A stretch of DNA of 64,000 bases from Metallyticus violacea (GCA_030762175.1 CM060843.1:114543369-114607368), one strand, 5' to 3'; shown: positions 32,924 to 45,483, numbered from the stretch's first letter. The notes: generated from the sequence alone by a model not told the origin. Translations and numbers: made by a program.

Positions 32924-33017
32924 GGTCCTGGTAGTTTAGTGGTAACCATACTTGCCTCCCAAACCCAAGATCGCGCCTCACGAGTCCGCGCCTTTACAAC
33001 CTCGGCCACCCGTGGCG
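32924..33017. mobile_element. chimera: SINE-G head joined to inverted SINE-S head
   Basis: 32924-32975 is a sense SINE-G tRNA-like head (GGTCCTGGTAGTTTAGTGG with CTTGCCTCCCAAACCCAAGA), broken just before its B-box. It is joined directly to 32976-33017, an antisense SINE-S head (CTCACGAGTCCGCGCC with ACCTCGGCCACCCGTGGCG). Neither body is present. The two halves face each other head-on. Confidence 0.9.
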
Positions 33018-34179
33018 ATAGAGTTGGATCAGGAAAGAATATGCAAATAAATTGTATTTTATTGTGGAAAATAAACAAAACGAACTTAGATAACTCCTCA
33101 GTGAAAGGTGAATGGATGTAATAATGAAGGATATTTTCGTTTTGCATCAGTAGCTGAGCGCAGTGCACATTTAGCCATGTTTCTCCAATCGCCTCCCACA
33201 GAACACAGTTTCTGCGCCGATGCGTGCACGCAAACAATCAGTTATGGTTTGCTTTGACGAGTTTGTCGTTTGTTTTTGTATTATCATAACTGAGTGTGTA
33301 GTTAAGCTTTGAGTGTAACTAAAATTGTTTTATTATAGGCTATTGCTGAACCTACATTATTTATTACAGTTTACTGATGAAGTAAAGTTTACTGTGGCGT
33401 ATTATTTTTAAATGTATAGAGCAGAGAAAATATCAAGTATATAGGAATAACGTCATAATGTAAAATAACTTAAAAGTAATATCAGAGCGGAACCTGACAA
33501 ATTAGGGGGCATAGCTGCGAGTTAATTAATTTAGCATTTTCAAAAAAGTGTGGTTGCAGAGGGATATCACTTCGAGTAAGTCTATAAGACAGGTAAACAC
33601 TCATAATGAAATAGAGCTAATATTGTGTGCACGTTGCTCTTGATCCAATTTACTACAGTGAAAATGCAAGGGAACTTGGCCACCGGCGGAGCGACGCGAG
33701 TTGGCGCTTATCTGAGGACGCAGGCTTAAAAAATTCTCGCAGGTGTATAACGTTATAGCTCAGAAGTTTGAGAACTCAGCAAAAGTCAGGATAATTGGCA
33801 TTATAAATTAATTTCCTAAAGATTAGTATATATTCTAACTTCATGGTATTAGATATGAAAATATCAGTAGTTCTGGTAATATATATAATAGAAAGAGTGG
33901 TATCGGAATTTATAGGGAATTAAGGAAGATAAATGAACTTAATCTTGTGACTATAGATAAAGTACAATCGAATAATTCTTTTCTAGTACTAATAGTGTAG
34001 GGTTATTTGTAGCATACATTTGATTAAATTCAACAACTGATAAACAAGCTCTGCTCTACAATATAAATTAATAAATATAGAGTAGCCAGTATGGTTTGCT
34101 TGATTATATGATACGAGTTAAAATATCTATGGTAAAAAGGACGAATAACAAAATGTTATTTTAAAGTTGAAGGAGTTAT
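33018..34179. other. stretch without recognisable content
   Basis: Nothing recognised. A small G+C-rich patch lies at 33670-33725 (CCACCGGCGGAGCGACGCGAG). Confidence 0.45.
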
Positions 34180-34920
34180 GAGTGGCGGGAGGAATGGTGA
34201 TAGAATTTGATTATATGCAAATACAGCTCACCACTCAATAACTCTTCTTGTCGATCTACAGGGATTTGCATAGTGCGGGGTTGAGTGAGGGGAATTACAG
34301 GTGATGGGTTGACGAGAAAGAACACCTTGCTATCTGCCAAATGGCGTCATTTATTCAACAAAAAGTGTATAACAGGGCGTTACTCTTCGGACCGCAGTAA
34401 TGACACGTTTGGCAGAGCTATAATGCTTGACAAACAGTCGTTCTCTGACTAATGAGAAGAAGCGCCGAACAGAAGTGAAGCTCAAACATTGATGCCCTAG
34501 TGCGAGTTCCCCAGATTAAATTCTCAAAAAGGGCGATTTCATGTCCTTAAATACTCAATAAGAATTGCTTGACCACGTGTATTTTCCCGCCACTGTGGAT
34601 TTAGACACCCTTATAGGCTATCGGTGACATCATGCAACTCTCATATTATTGGCTAGTCAGATTATCTGAACGTAACAACTTGGCGATTTGCCCTCCGTTC
34701 AATTTCAGTTTCTACCGTACGTTAGAGTTCAACGTCCTTTAACCGAATCACAGGTGCTAACAGTGTTCTTCTTTGCCAATATACCTGCCCTGGGGAAAGC
34801 ACCCTCCTTCCAATGAACAAAGAAAGAATTTACTCTATTGTCTGCCAAATGGCCTCTCTGTTGTGCGAGCAAGAGTTCCTGCTTTTCGTGACATTTTTAC
34901 ACACATACACAATCCTTCAC
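34180..34920. promoter_or_regulatory. G+C-richer island with POU and E-box motifs (tentative)
   Basis: Carries an octamer ATGCAAAT (34215-34222) and its complement ATTTGCAT (34264-34271), an E-box CACGTG near 34574, and the phrase TCTGCCAAATGGC at both 34333-34345 and 34851-34863, each preceded by an AGAAAGAA-containing stretch. It has no open frame. It could be a cis-regulatory element or an unrecognised repeat with direct terminal similarity. The motif matches alone are weak evidence. Confidence 0.25.
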
Positions 34921-35910
34921 TTACAGCTAGCTGAAATAAAATGCTACATTTATTCTAATTAATTCCTCACAATTGGTTGGGTACCAAGGACGGTTTCAAA
35001 GTAAATACTTTAATTTTACGTAAGTAAAACTCACGTTTTTCATAAATAAAACACTCTTAAAACGCTTTGCTCAGAGAGCTGGGTAGCCAAATTTCAATTT
35101 TACTTTTGATATTCTGTAACATTTATTTCCTTTCTCGCTAATCTCTGGAACGTCTGTTTCAGAAATCAGTAAATGATCTCCATAATCCTGTGCATAAGCC
35201 CTTGACTGAGGCCGCTGGAACGTTTAATCCTCAGAAGTTGTTAGCTTGGCCAATAAACGTGCAGTATCTTGCTCTTTGCTCTGGTTGCCGACTCAGTATG
35301 TTTTATACATGGAAATGAAGAAATTTCGTAACATGGGTTTTCAGTCTGTCGTGCAATTTATTTGCATTTCTTTGTTTAAGTCTTGGGTCTCTGTTAAATG
35401 TAATTCATAGAAATCGCTTTAAGCTACCACGCGTTACAAGCTTATCTGGGGCTAAGCCAGTAAGAATGTTACAGTTTCACAGCAGTGAACGTAAATTGTT
35501 CCAGAAAACGATTTTGGGTTATCCTCTGTCTTTTGTACAAAATGAGTTTAGTGCAATTTAAATTTATCTTAAGTAAAACATTTAATAAAGTATTAAACGC
35601 ATCTAAGAAAGCTATTTCATTTTTATATTTAACTTTCTATTGATGTCACTCTGAAAAATAAATGAGCACAAAGCTGCTCTGAGGTTAATTCGTTATATAA
35701 TAAAATACAAGTTATATATTTTATAAAAATGTAACCTGTAATTACTATTAAATAATTTTGCTTTCACAAATAAATATTAGTGGTAAAAATCTACACTGTA
35801 ACTTAAAATAAATGTAATAATGTAAACAAAACAAAAAATTAACCGTTACTGATATCATAAAATAATGAGAGAGAATAAATGAGAAAATGTGATAGATGTT
35901 TTAAATTATC
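34921..35910. other. A+T-rich DNA without recognisable content
   Basis: Nothing recognised. Confidence 0.45.
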
Positions 35911-36028
35911 AGTTTATTTACCGACGCCCTTTAACATCTCAGGTCATCAGCGTTGCATTCAATTCAAGGTTTGAAAATTCCCATAAATTTTGCTCAGAGA
36001 GCTGTTCTTTAAGATTCAAACCTCAAAT
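35911..36028 (-). mobile_element. SINE-G, 3' fragment, antisense
   Basis: Only the 3' half is present: GACGCCCTTTAACATCTCAGG, TCATCAGCGTTGCATTCAAT, AATTTTGCTCAGAGAG and a trace of the AAACCTCA segment. The tRNA-like head is missing, as expected for a 5'-truncated insertion. Confidence 0.88.
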
Positions 36029-36450
36029 GGAAAAAAATATTAAGATAAAAGAAATACATGTGTTTGTTTTATATAAGTCACCCTGTATTTTTAATGTATG
36101 GAATGATGGGAGAACAGAAGGACATCCACTTTATATCGGGGAAATCCGTAATAAGATAGTGGTTAAATCTGCTGTTAAACAGAAAAGTAACCACATTAAA
36201 TAAAAAGTTAGGGAGAAGGAAGTGTATTTTAAATTGCTGTTTAATTACGGATTTAGATGGAAAAATACTTCAGCCGTACAGGCCTAAGGTGGCAAACTGA
36301 AGTTATGACAGGTAATTACCTTATTTCGAAAAGAGAAGGAAAATATGATTAAGGAGAAATTGTTGGTGGTATATAAAATTTACTGTCTCTTTTGGCTTGT
36401 CTTGTATCATGGAAATTAGTGTTTTAGTTCACACTTATCTCTACATGTAA

Positions 36451-36499
<49 letters not shown>

Positions 36500-37639
36500 T
36501 AATAACAACAATAATAATGCGTTCAAGGTTAACCAATAACACACACCCTATGCTTAGATATAAAAAATCGTACATCTGTTCCGTATGCAAAAAATATATA
36601 TTTTATAATAATTTTAACTGAAACGTGAGCTAAAGGAAACTTCAGCAGAGCTATTTGTTTCTCTGGTAGTCTTGCGTTACTAATATTTGTATATTCTATT
36701 CATTTAAGGATATTTCAAATAAACGGACACTTTTCTTCCACAAAGCTTCTTTAATGTTTATATTTTACATTAATATGGAGCATATTGACTTTCTCATTTC
36801 ATATCTAAGAACTTATTTATCAATATTTACATTTTTATGTTATTCAGGCTCATAAAACCTATAATTTATTTTCCCTGTTTTGAATTAAAATTACAGGCAG
36901 GCATTGCTACGTTCGGTTAACTTAATTTGCAAACACTCTGAAGTTATCTTTAAATTACAGTTCCTTCACATTTGATCCAGTTCCAGAGTGCATAATCAAA
37001 GCGAGGAATGAAACGCAGTAATGAATTCAGAGGTCTACGAATAATTAAGATTTAATGTTGGGTCGCACACTTAGAGTAGTAAGACGGTACAAGGCGTCGT
37101 TTGGGATCATCAGTACATAGTTAAAAACAGACAGAGCGTTTTGATAGACATCTCTCGTACTATGGCGAACCCTTCAGTTTTCCTACGCTTGATCTGAGAG
37201 CTTTTGAATGAAAAATGATGAAAACGTTTTTGTGGCATTACTTGAAGTGCAAAAATTTAAACGTACAAAATGTTGTTAACTTAATGCGTAAGGTTCACTT
37301 GGTACTAGTTTTACTGTTGTCACTTTCAGTTCTCGCCGGTGACATATATACAAGTTGAGACATGTTCAGTTCCGCTTACAGCAAAATTGACTGACGAACG
37401 ATATGCTGCTCTGAATTCTCCTATTGTTTTCAGCAGAGGCCTATACAATGTTACAGGAGGGATATGGGTTTTTTTTTTCTTTTCTATCGTGCAGTTTTTA
37501 GATGTTTAAAAAGAGGGGAGGCAATCAATTTCAAAGGAAGCTGGACCTGGCTTACCAGTTTATGCTCTAACGGAAGAAAATATGCTGTCTTTGTGAGACA
37601 GGAAAGTCAAATAACACAATGAACACTAACAGAAATTCT
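36029..37639. other. A+T-rich DNA with an ATT repeat
   Basis: Only the ATT microsatellite at 36452-36500 stands out. Confidence 0.45.
36452..36500. repeat. (ATT)n microsatellite
   Basis: About 16 uninterrupted ATT units, followed by AATAACAACAATAATAAT, which can pair with it. Confidence 0.95.
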
Positions 37640-37868
37640 GAAAGTTTCACTGGGTGCAACCCAAGCGTTCTTAATTTAAAAGTTTGTGCACGATGGGCTG
37701 CAATACTGCTGAATCCTGAACAAAAGGGCGTCCGCATGCAGTTGAAGATGATGCTATAGGAAGATGCGGAGTTTCTTTCAAAAGAAATCACTGCTGATGA
37801 GCTATAGTTATATTATTTAGAGCATGAAAGCAAACACCAGAGCACCAAAAGAAGCAAATGTGGTTTGT

Positions 37869-37900
<32 letters not shown>

Positions 37901-38440
37901 TTCTTCTTCTTCTTCTTCTTCTAAGTTAAAATAGATATTCATCTAGGTCTTAACTCTTTTAACCTTATACATTTTCCTGGGAAAGTTATGGTCATCTCAT
38001 TTTTCGATGGTCAAGTAATGGTTTACTAGCATATCGTGTTTGCACACACAACTGCAACTGGGCAATACTGCAGAGATGTCCTAAAAACTCTGCAAAGTTT
38101 TATCACACGCCAAAGATGTAACAAGCTGGATGCTGCAACATGAAAATGCACGGTCTCACATCGTTACTGAATATCTCACAGAAATCTATTTGGAGTATGT
38201 TTCTCTCCCACTATATAGTGCAGATTTAACGCCTTTCCCCCAAATTGAAGAAACACCAGCAGAAGCAGTGGTTAAGACTCAGGAGGCCATTCTGAAAGAC
38301 CTGTCAAAAATGGTTTTCAGCATGACCTTGAAGACTGCCTCAAACGCTGGGACAGACGCATTGCATCCATCGGGAAATAATTTGAGAAAGTTCATCAAAA
38401 TTATGAGGACGAGGTGCACTATCAGAAAAAAAGATCATTC
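37640..38440 (+). pseudogene. mariner transposase relic, third subfamily
   Basis: Pieces of a mariner-like transposase appear in order on the plus strand. KVCARWAAILLNPEQK (from 37679) matches the CARWVPRLLTPEQK linker. EFLSKEITADEL follows (the first catalytic Asp at 37796-37798, usual motif VTGDE), then HESKHQSTKRSK (usual YDPETKxQSxxWK). After a CTT microsatellite and a gap comes MLQHENARSHIV (usual LLHDNARPH; the second Asp is now Glu), then YSADLTPF with the third Asp lost. The C-terminus reads GFQHDLEDCLKRWDRRIASI and FEKVHQNYEDEVHYQKK. Stops and frame changes separate the pieces, and no inverted ends were seen. The pattern is clearly mariner but older than, and different from, the three-copy family. 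Confidence 0.85.
37868..37921 (+). repeat. (CTT)n microsatellite
   Basis: About 17 CTT units with one CCT interruption, lying inside the mariner relic between its first and second catalytic motifs. Confidence 0.95.
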
Positions 38441-40359
38441 TTTTTTGCACATCCCTCATGTGTACATACATTTCCATTATATGAACAAGAACTAAATAGG
38501 CATAATTTGATAAAAACACTGAAATAGTAAAATATTTCTCCGTTCTTTGCCATGATTAAGAGATAACGCTCAAAATATCGTGTTTTAGTTCGTGATTTGC
38601 ATTTTAGTATGTTAATTGTCTTTTTTAAAACAATGCAACGTTTTAGTTGATTTTAATGTATATATAATATAAATGAAAAATAAAAATAAAATAACACCAT
38701 TAACAATGTAACAAATTAACGCTTGTCTAGCTTCTTGCCATTGAAGAACTCCAGTAGTTTCAAATATAGCAATTTCAAATGTTACGTTATCTAAGTGTTT
38801 TATTCTTATCTACTTTTATTATTACTGTTAATTTGTTACATTATATATATTAGTGTGTTTGTGTGTGTGTTAAAGAAAACGAAAACTATCAGCAATTTTT
38901 TTCTGTTCCTCTCATTTGCAGAACGAGTATATTTCTCTATTATTTTGCAAGTGTTTTAATTATATACTTTATCTCATGTTTTCTAATTCTACCCATTCTC
39001 CTTACTGTCTATCGAATAATTTCCGTAGAAAATAGAACCTTCTTTTATCCATAGTGCTGAAATGAAAAATTTGGACAAACATCGCACGCCCTTCGCATAC
39101 CAAACAGTTGTAGCTGCAAGCGTTGTTGAAGTGTGTACTTATACATCATTATAGTTCATAAGCAAAATCAATGCAAATGTGCTAAATATCGAAGTTTTAC
39201 TGACTCTTGACTTAGAATTTTGCATTATAGCTTCCAAACTAATGAACCAAATTCAGTGATATTTTTCACGGACATACTTTCATAATTGATATGAGTGGCT
39301 CTTTACTCTCTACCCCATGCGTCGCGATTTCCATGAAGGTCAATTACGAGCGTATGCTGTCCTCAGCGTCTGATTGTTACCGTGAATACTATCAACGTGT
39401 TTTTGTATTAGAAGCAATACCAACAAGTACAGTGCAATATGAACAATGCAATATAAATTTATTAATTTAATAATAAATTAATTCATGTATTTATTAATAC
39501 ATCTCATTTTTTGTATCTACATCTGTTTTTTCTACTGTAATGTCGTATTATAACAAAGAAAGTATAATAAAGTATTCCTGCAATATGTAGATGAATGATA
39601 TTTTAGAATATGGTGTCACTATGTAAACATAATACCTACTAATTTCCAAGATACTGCTACTATGCGGAAAATATCAGAATTAAAAAAAAATGTAATATTT
39701 CAGTCAAACCTAGATAATAAAACTCGGAATAAATTTCTTAATTAAAACGAATTCATAACGTAAACTATTTGCTACTTAATAGCTCTGGTGTTTAAAAGTT
39801 TGTCTGCTTCCAATCTTCATAGGCGATAGGTGACATTTTTAGCATGATTTACTTGAGCAGGTCTAAATAAAATTAATGGTACCATATAGCAGTCATTATA
39901 AATAAAAACCCAGCAATATTGGCCACCCTTTGGTTCATTTTCATTTGAAAATGCACTAGTGTAATGCCTAAATAAAATATATTATATTCTCAGTTAATTA
40001 TAATGATGTGCTTATGTATTTTTAAACTGCAACATTCACATATAAACAAAAATAAAATATGTAATAGCAAGATATTTGTTCTGAATTGGATGAGAAGATT
40101 TTTACATAACAATTAGGGCGGAAAAAACTTCAGAACTAATCAGTGTAACTATTACCTGCAGTTATTTTGCATTCACACTTCAATGTCTTTCAGATAGAAG
40201 CGTTGATTTCTTAAACTGGATTATTTAAGCAATATTTGGAGTGCTGTCAAGACCAACATTCACTTCTCACCATTGAGATGGCGTTTTTTGTGCGTGCAAG
40301 TGCATGTAGCTATTAGTGGATGTATAAATAAATAAGTAAACAAGTAAACAAGTTGCCAT
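38441..40359. other. A+T-rich DNA without recognisable content
   Basis: Nothing recognised. The 63-codon frame at 38863-39054 is a hydrophobic, low-complexity frame as expected from T-rich sequence. Confidence 0.45.
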
Positions 40360-40720
40360 TTTCCATGCTCAGCTCCCCCACTCCCCACTCCTGGGCATCT
40401 CCTAGCTTTTTTCCGCTACGCAAATGTCGAGCGATTAGATTGGTCCCGAGACCCAACCTATCATTAAGTTAATTCATCCCTCATTACATGCTCCCGTTCA
40501 TCCTCTCATCCTTGTGCTATGTGGGCTAAACGCTCAATCGGGAGGGCTATTTCAAGGCTCCCTTAATAACATGGCACGTAATAAACTTTATGCTTAGAGT
40601 AATAACGCACCTCGTTCATTTCACCCATTCATCAGGGCAACGCTTGGAGCTCAAAGGCATTTTACAATTGGAGGAAACCAGGGCTGTTTGTACTAATCTG
40701 TTATATACACGGCCTGAGAT
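40360..40720. promoter_or_regulatory. G+C-richer island with homeodomain-type cores (tentative)
   Basis: A block of more balanced composition in A+T-rich surroundings, without an open frame. It contains several TAAT-type cores (GTTAATTCATCC near 40469, CGTAATAAACTTTATGC near 40577, GTAATAACGC near 40600). This is the look of a conserved noncoding element, but conservation cannot be judged from one genome. Confidence 0.22.
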
Positions 40721-41378
40721 TTTATAAAGGCCGTTACACTAATTAACAGTCACATACAAAATGTCTGAAATACTACATCCGAATTTACCAATCGCGTACG
40801 GGTTTCCAGCTACAAAATTAGACGCTGAAATGATGCAGCGAAATAACCACCAAAGAAATCCAATTTATATGCAAATTTTTATTGGAATGGTTTGTAATTT
40901 TTTATTCTAAAATAAATTAAATATATATTTTCAGAGAGAAAATTTCATTGACTATTCATTGATAGCGAGAACTTAATTAAGGATATTAATATCTATGCAT
41001 CCAATTATGTGATGACCGACACAGTGTTGGGGACCTGCATTGATCTAATAGTAATCGCTTACGGCCAGGTGGGCTGCGCAACACAAGAATTGGTGGTAAA
41101 ATGCTATAAGGTATAATAAATTGTAGTGCTCTTAAAATGTTTTACTTACTCACCCACGTCACGCAAGGCTGCCTGCCTTCATTTTCCATACACTTTTGTC
41201 ATCTGCTTATGAAATTGCCCATTACTCATCTTAAATCTCTTTGAGAAATTAACTGGATATCTTGACGTTTGTTATCCTTCAACTTATTTAAATTTTGTGG
41301 ATACTATACATTTATGATTTGCATTACTTCTTAGAACTGGGAAATTTCTCTTCAAATAAATTATCCGTAACTGCACGA
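40721..41378. other. A+T-rich DNA without recognisable content
   Basis: Nothing recognised up to the target-site duplication of the next SINE (41370-41378). Confidence 0.45.
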
Positions 41379-41672
41379 TTTTTTTTATTTGGTTTATTTA
41401 CGGAAGCTCTTTAACATCTATCAGCGTCCCATTCAAATCAGGGCCTGAAACGACCGACAAATTTTGCTCAGAGACTTCTTTTTACAGGCTTGAGGTTCTT
41501 TATCGTGCCGTAAATGTACAACACGGGACCCAAGGTTTTCCTTCCCTTCCGAAGGAAGCCATACTTAGCGTTTTTACGTCCGAAAAAAAAGTATCGCTCT
41601 TGGCCGGGATCGAACCCGCGAGCCTGGGTTTAGAAGGCAAGTATGGTTACCACTACACCAACAGGGTCGACT
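41379..41672 (-). mobile_element. SINE-G, full-length antisense copy with target-site duplication
   Basis: From left: the 3' T-rich end, GGAAGCTCTTTAACATCT, GGGCCTGAAACGACCGACAA, ATTTTGCTCAGAGACTTC, the AGGTTCTTTATCGTGCCGTA block, CCTTCCGAAGGAAGCC, and the head with antisense B-box GGGATCGAACC and antisense A-box GGTTACCACTACACCA. Flanked by the exact 9-bp duplication ACTGCACGA at 41370-41378 and 41673-41681. Confidence 0.95.
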
Positions 41673-41681
41673 ACTGCACGA

Positions 41682-44600
41682 GCGGACGCGGTGCGGACAT
41701 ACGAATGATAAACTCTCGTTGTGGGAATTAAATAATTATTTGACATGTAGTATTCTTAGCACACTTTACTCTAGATGAGACAAATGTTGTTTCTTTCACT
41801 TTTCATGAGACACTGACTGAGTGGCATGAGACTCTAGACCAAGTTGCAGTTGAGCAAACCTCGCCCGCCCTGACTTTTGTAGCCTGGGTGGCCTTCAATG
41901 CATTCCCTTGTCGCCGCGTCGGTCATGTTTGATGAGCCAATAGCTAAATTAAAACATTTTGTTTTCTACTGGAATAAATACTTTTCAGTAGACAAACTAT
42001 CACGCCTAACCGTTCTATTTAAAGCTTTACTTATTCTCTGCAAGCAGAATTCAACTCTTATTAGGCCTAGGACACCCGAGTCTCAATAAATCAATATAAT
42101 CAGAAAGAATAACCAAATAAAAATGTAGAAAAATGTGAAAACTAATTTATTATAAACTATATAAGATCAATCTTTCATATCAAAGATGTTTATAATGGCT
42201 TTAAATAAAGATAGCTTCCATTGCAATACCTAAAATTACTTCACATATTAATGTCCCATTTTAGGAACTATAATAGTATTTACACTGATTTAAATTGAAA
42301 ATAATTTTCAGAATTATATTTTTTAAATTATAAAATATGAATGGAACTTTCATTTTTCCATAGAGTTAGTGCATGGTATTGTCACGTGTAATATGAATGA
42401 ACTTAACATTCTTTATGGATCACACACATTCACAGTATCAATGGTTCTTGATGTGAAAACATAAGATAACAATTGCTTGCTGCTGGGTCAGAAATCTGTC
42501 TATATTATTTATGATGCAGTAGCAAGTTTTACATTCGTTGGATGCCAACTGATGTCAATCATAAGTGACAAAAGTAAGAGCTAATGTCATTGTAGAACAT
42601 TAAAGAACGTTACCAAGTGATAGAAGGAACCGCTAGAATAACTGAAACAAGAGTAGGTTGCACGCACAGCACGAGTATATGAAGTTTTCAAATGTAAACT
42701 AACTTGACAACGCATTTCAGTACTAGAACAATGACAGTTAATGGCAATACTATCCATTAAAAATAAGATGTATAAATAAGATGGCAGGGAGTACTACAGT
42801 ATTTAATACATTACGTGCTAAGAACCTACAACACAATGTCTTGAAGGCCCTCTTCTTTCATTCCACCAATTCCTAACAATAGGAGTTAAGCAAAGACAAG
42901 TAGATCATCCTTACGAAGGACAATAATCTATAGAAATGTGCCAAATTCGAAAAATATGTCTTTGAAAAATATGTCTATTAAAGAACATGGCAGTTACTTA
43001 TCTTTCTTTGTTTATTAAATCTGTTACCATTACTAATCCTTTCCAATTCTTATTGTCTATTGTCTTAAATAATTGCTTACTAAACTTTCAGAATACTATA
43101 GAAAAAATGCATTCGTAATAAAAATGCAAACATTCGTAATAATACTGAATAAACCTGTTGGCAAAGCTAAGCATTACTTTACAAAAATAAGTATAAATTG
43201 ATAAAATATACTTTTTTAAAATTCAAAATGTGTAACTAAATCACAAAAGTCAGAAACAAATTCGTCATCTTGGTAATGCAAAAGATGTACCTGTTGGTAA
43301 GAAGCCATTGCCAGAAAATTTAAGATTGTATGGAAAATTAAGAAAAAATTAGCAATTAAATTACCTCTTATTTTTTAAAACCTATCATATATTAAAGTAA
43401 ATCTTTTGTGAATAAGGTGTAGTCTTTAAGGAATAAAAATATATGGTAATGTTATTTCTACGCCAAAATTAGGATGAGTAAATCAATTGGAAGCAAACAG
43501 TTGACTGTAAAATGGTGCTCCTATCATAAAAGATTAGAAACAAGTGAGATAAATGCTCATTAATGAAACCCTTTAAGTAATATTGAACAAAATAAAGTAG
43601 TAAAAACGTTATCCTTTATACGGGGCTCATGCTAAGCTGTTCTAAGAAGATAAATAGCTTTTCGTTCAATTTATATCCCTTTCGTCATTTTATGTAAAAA
43701 CAGCCATTGGCAATATTTGGCACTTTGTTCTCTCTTTGTGCTAAAAATGTATTGTAATGTAAAACACGTATTTTAGTAATCAGTTTGTTCATTATTTTTC
43801 AATACAGGTTAAGCGAACAGCACCGGCTGTACATAAATAAACCAAAACATCGGAAGCGTTCATGATCTCAATCATTAAATACCGTTGGAAGTCGTCTAGC
43901 TGTTATTTTGTGAATGCATATATTCCTTGAAATTTCGACCATATGGAAACAAATATGAATAATTTAATTGTCAATGAATATTCATACAAAGCACGCTGAA
44001 AGTAAAATATTTGCTTTTAGTTCTTGCTAATTGAAAATCGCATAACCATACACAATGGCATTTCTTCCTTTAGTTTTGTTGTGTATTCGTCAAGAATTAA
44101 TGCACAGGCATATGCATTCTGCATCCATACATACGCAGTAACGTAGATAGAAAGTAATTCAACGTGCCATTCAGCTCGCCAACTGAGTTCCCCATCATGG
44201 ATAACGTGGAATATATCCAAAGCTGGGCCGGATTTCAGATTTATTGGTGTAAAATACGTTTTATTTCTTTTTATGGACATTCCCCCTAACATGAGATATC
44301 GTTTAGTTATACTTTATCTTTGTCCTTTTATTTGTTTAGCGAACTCCAAGCAAAATAAAACTATTAATGTTAAACTGTTATATTTTAGCAATAGCAGGAG
44401 GTCGATTGACCGGTTTATTTCACAAACAGTTTTCAAAGGATGACAACTCTTAACGCTTGTGGTTGAATGCATTTTAACTTTTAATATCATATATTCGTAT
44501 TTTAAAACGCATTAACACTTATTTAAAGGTTACTCAGCATTACATAACCTTTTTATTTTAAGCATAACATAGAATATAAATTATCTAAAATACCTGCAAT

Positions 44601-45044
44601 ACCTTTATTAACATGTTGAATAATCATAATAATAATTTACAAAAGATAAATACACAATTATTACAGTTGTAACGTTTTCCTAATGGAAAAATTTGACCGA
44701 GAAAATAACCATTGAATTTATATACATTTGATTATTTCCTGTTTGTTTTAGGTATGCAATATTTCAATTAGACTGCTAATTGATTCGTTCTTCTTTTGAA
44801 GAACAAAATATGCAGGTGTTAATTGGCAAATAATTTACAACGCTCATTTTTTCTGTCACATATTAAACATTACATTTTAATTAATAGTCTACATCATTGA
44901 GAACGTTAAATGAGAATATTTTTGAAAATTGTTCACATATTGTATGAAAAAAAAACTGTATCATAATAAACTACAAGCATTGTAAAATTTTAAATAATAT
45001 GCCTCCAGTAAATTTTGTAATATTTAAAAATGTAATATATACCG
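41682..45044. other. 3.4 kb of A+T-rich DNA without recognisable content
   Basis: No transposon or repeat recognised. A 91-codon minus-strand frame (44017-44292) has balanced amino-acid use but no known motif, splice context or partner frame. Confidence 0.4.
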
Positions 45045-45332
45045 TTTTTAACGGTATTTAACACTCGTTTTTACTACTGAGGCACCACAGGCGGTGAACA
45101 TGGTGATACATGAGGTGAAATGATATATTTAGAAAGGATATTTTTTAAGAAAGGAAGCGTTCTAGGTCTAAGTTTAGGGTACCTCCCCGGCATTTGCCAG
45201 TTTTGAGGACTGAGGAAGATCTGAAAAAAAAAACTCCAGTTAGGAAGGACGGACGGACGGTCCTGGTGGGATTCGAACCCCAGACCTCCCGCTCATGAGT
45301 CCGCGCCTTAACGACCTCGGCCACCTGTGGCG
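45045..45332 (-). mobile_element. SINE-S, near-complete antisense copy
   Basis: Left to right: TTTAACACTCGTTTTTACTAC, GAGGCACCACAGGCGGTGAAC, AGAAAGGATATTTTTTAAG, GTCTAAGTTTAGGGTACCTC, CCGGCATTTGCCAGTTTTGAG, an AAAACTCCAGTTAGGAAGG part with a small GGAC triplication, the antisense B-box region GGGATTCGAACCCCAGACC, and the head GAGTCCGCGCCTTAACGACC. This copy has the best preserved tRNA-like head (sense B-box GGTTCGAATCCC). Confidence 0.92.
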
Positions 45333-45475
45333 ATCAATACATAGTGTGAAACAGGGATGTCTTATACCTTATTTTTTATAGCTATTCAGGTTACTGTGGT
45401 ATAAATTCTAATATTTTTACATTTTAAGCATTTAGCACCTGAAATGTTTTTAAATATACTGAAATATGTACACCT

Positions 45476-45483
<8 letters not shown>

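Noticed and set aside
34310..34863. LTR retrotransposon based on the repeated TCTGCCAAATGGC phrase
   Set aside because: Only about 13 exact bases repeat, no TG...CA ends, primer-binding site or polyprotein motif is visible.
44017..44292. 91-codon minus-strand frame
   Set aside because: Reasonable amino-acid mix but no motif, no splice context and no neighbouring frame; of a length that occurs by chance in 64 kb.
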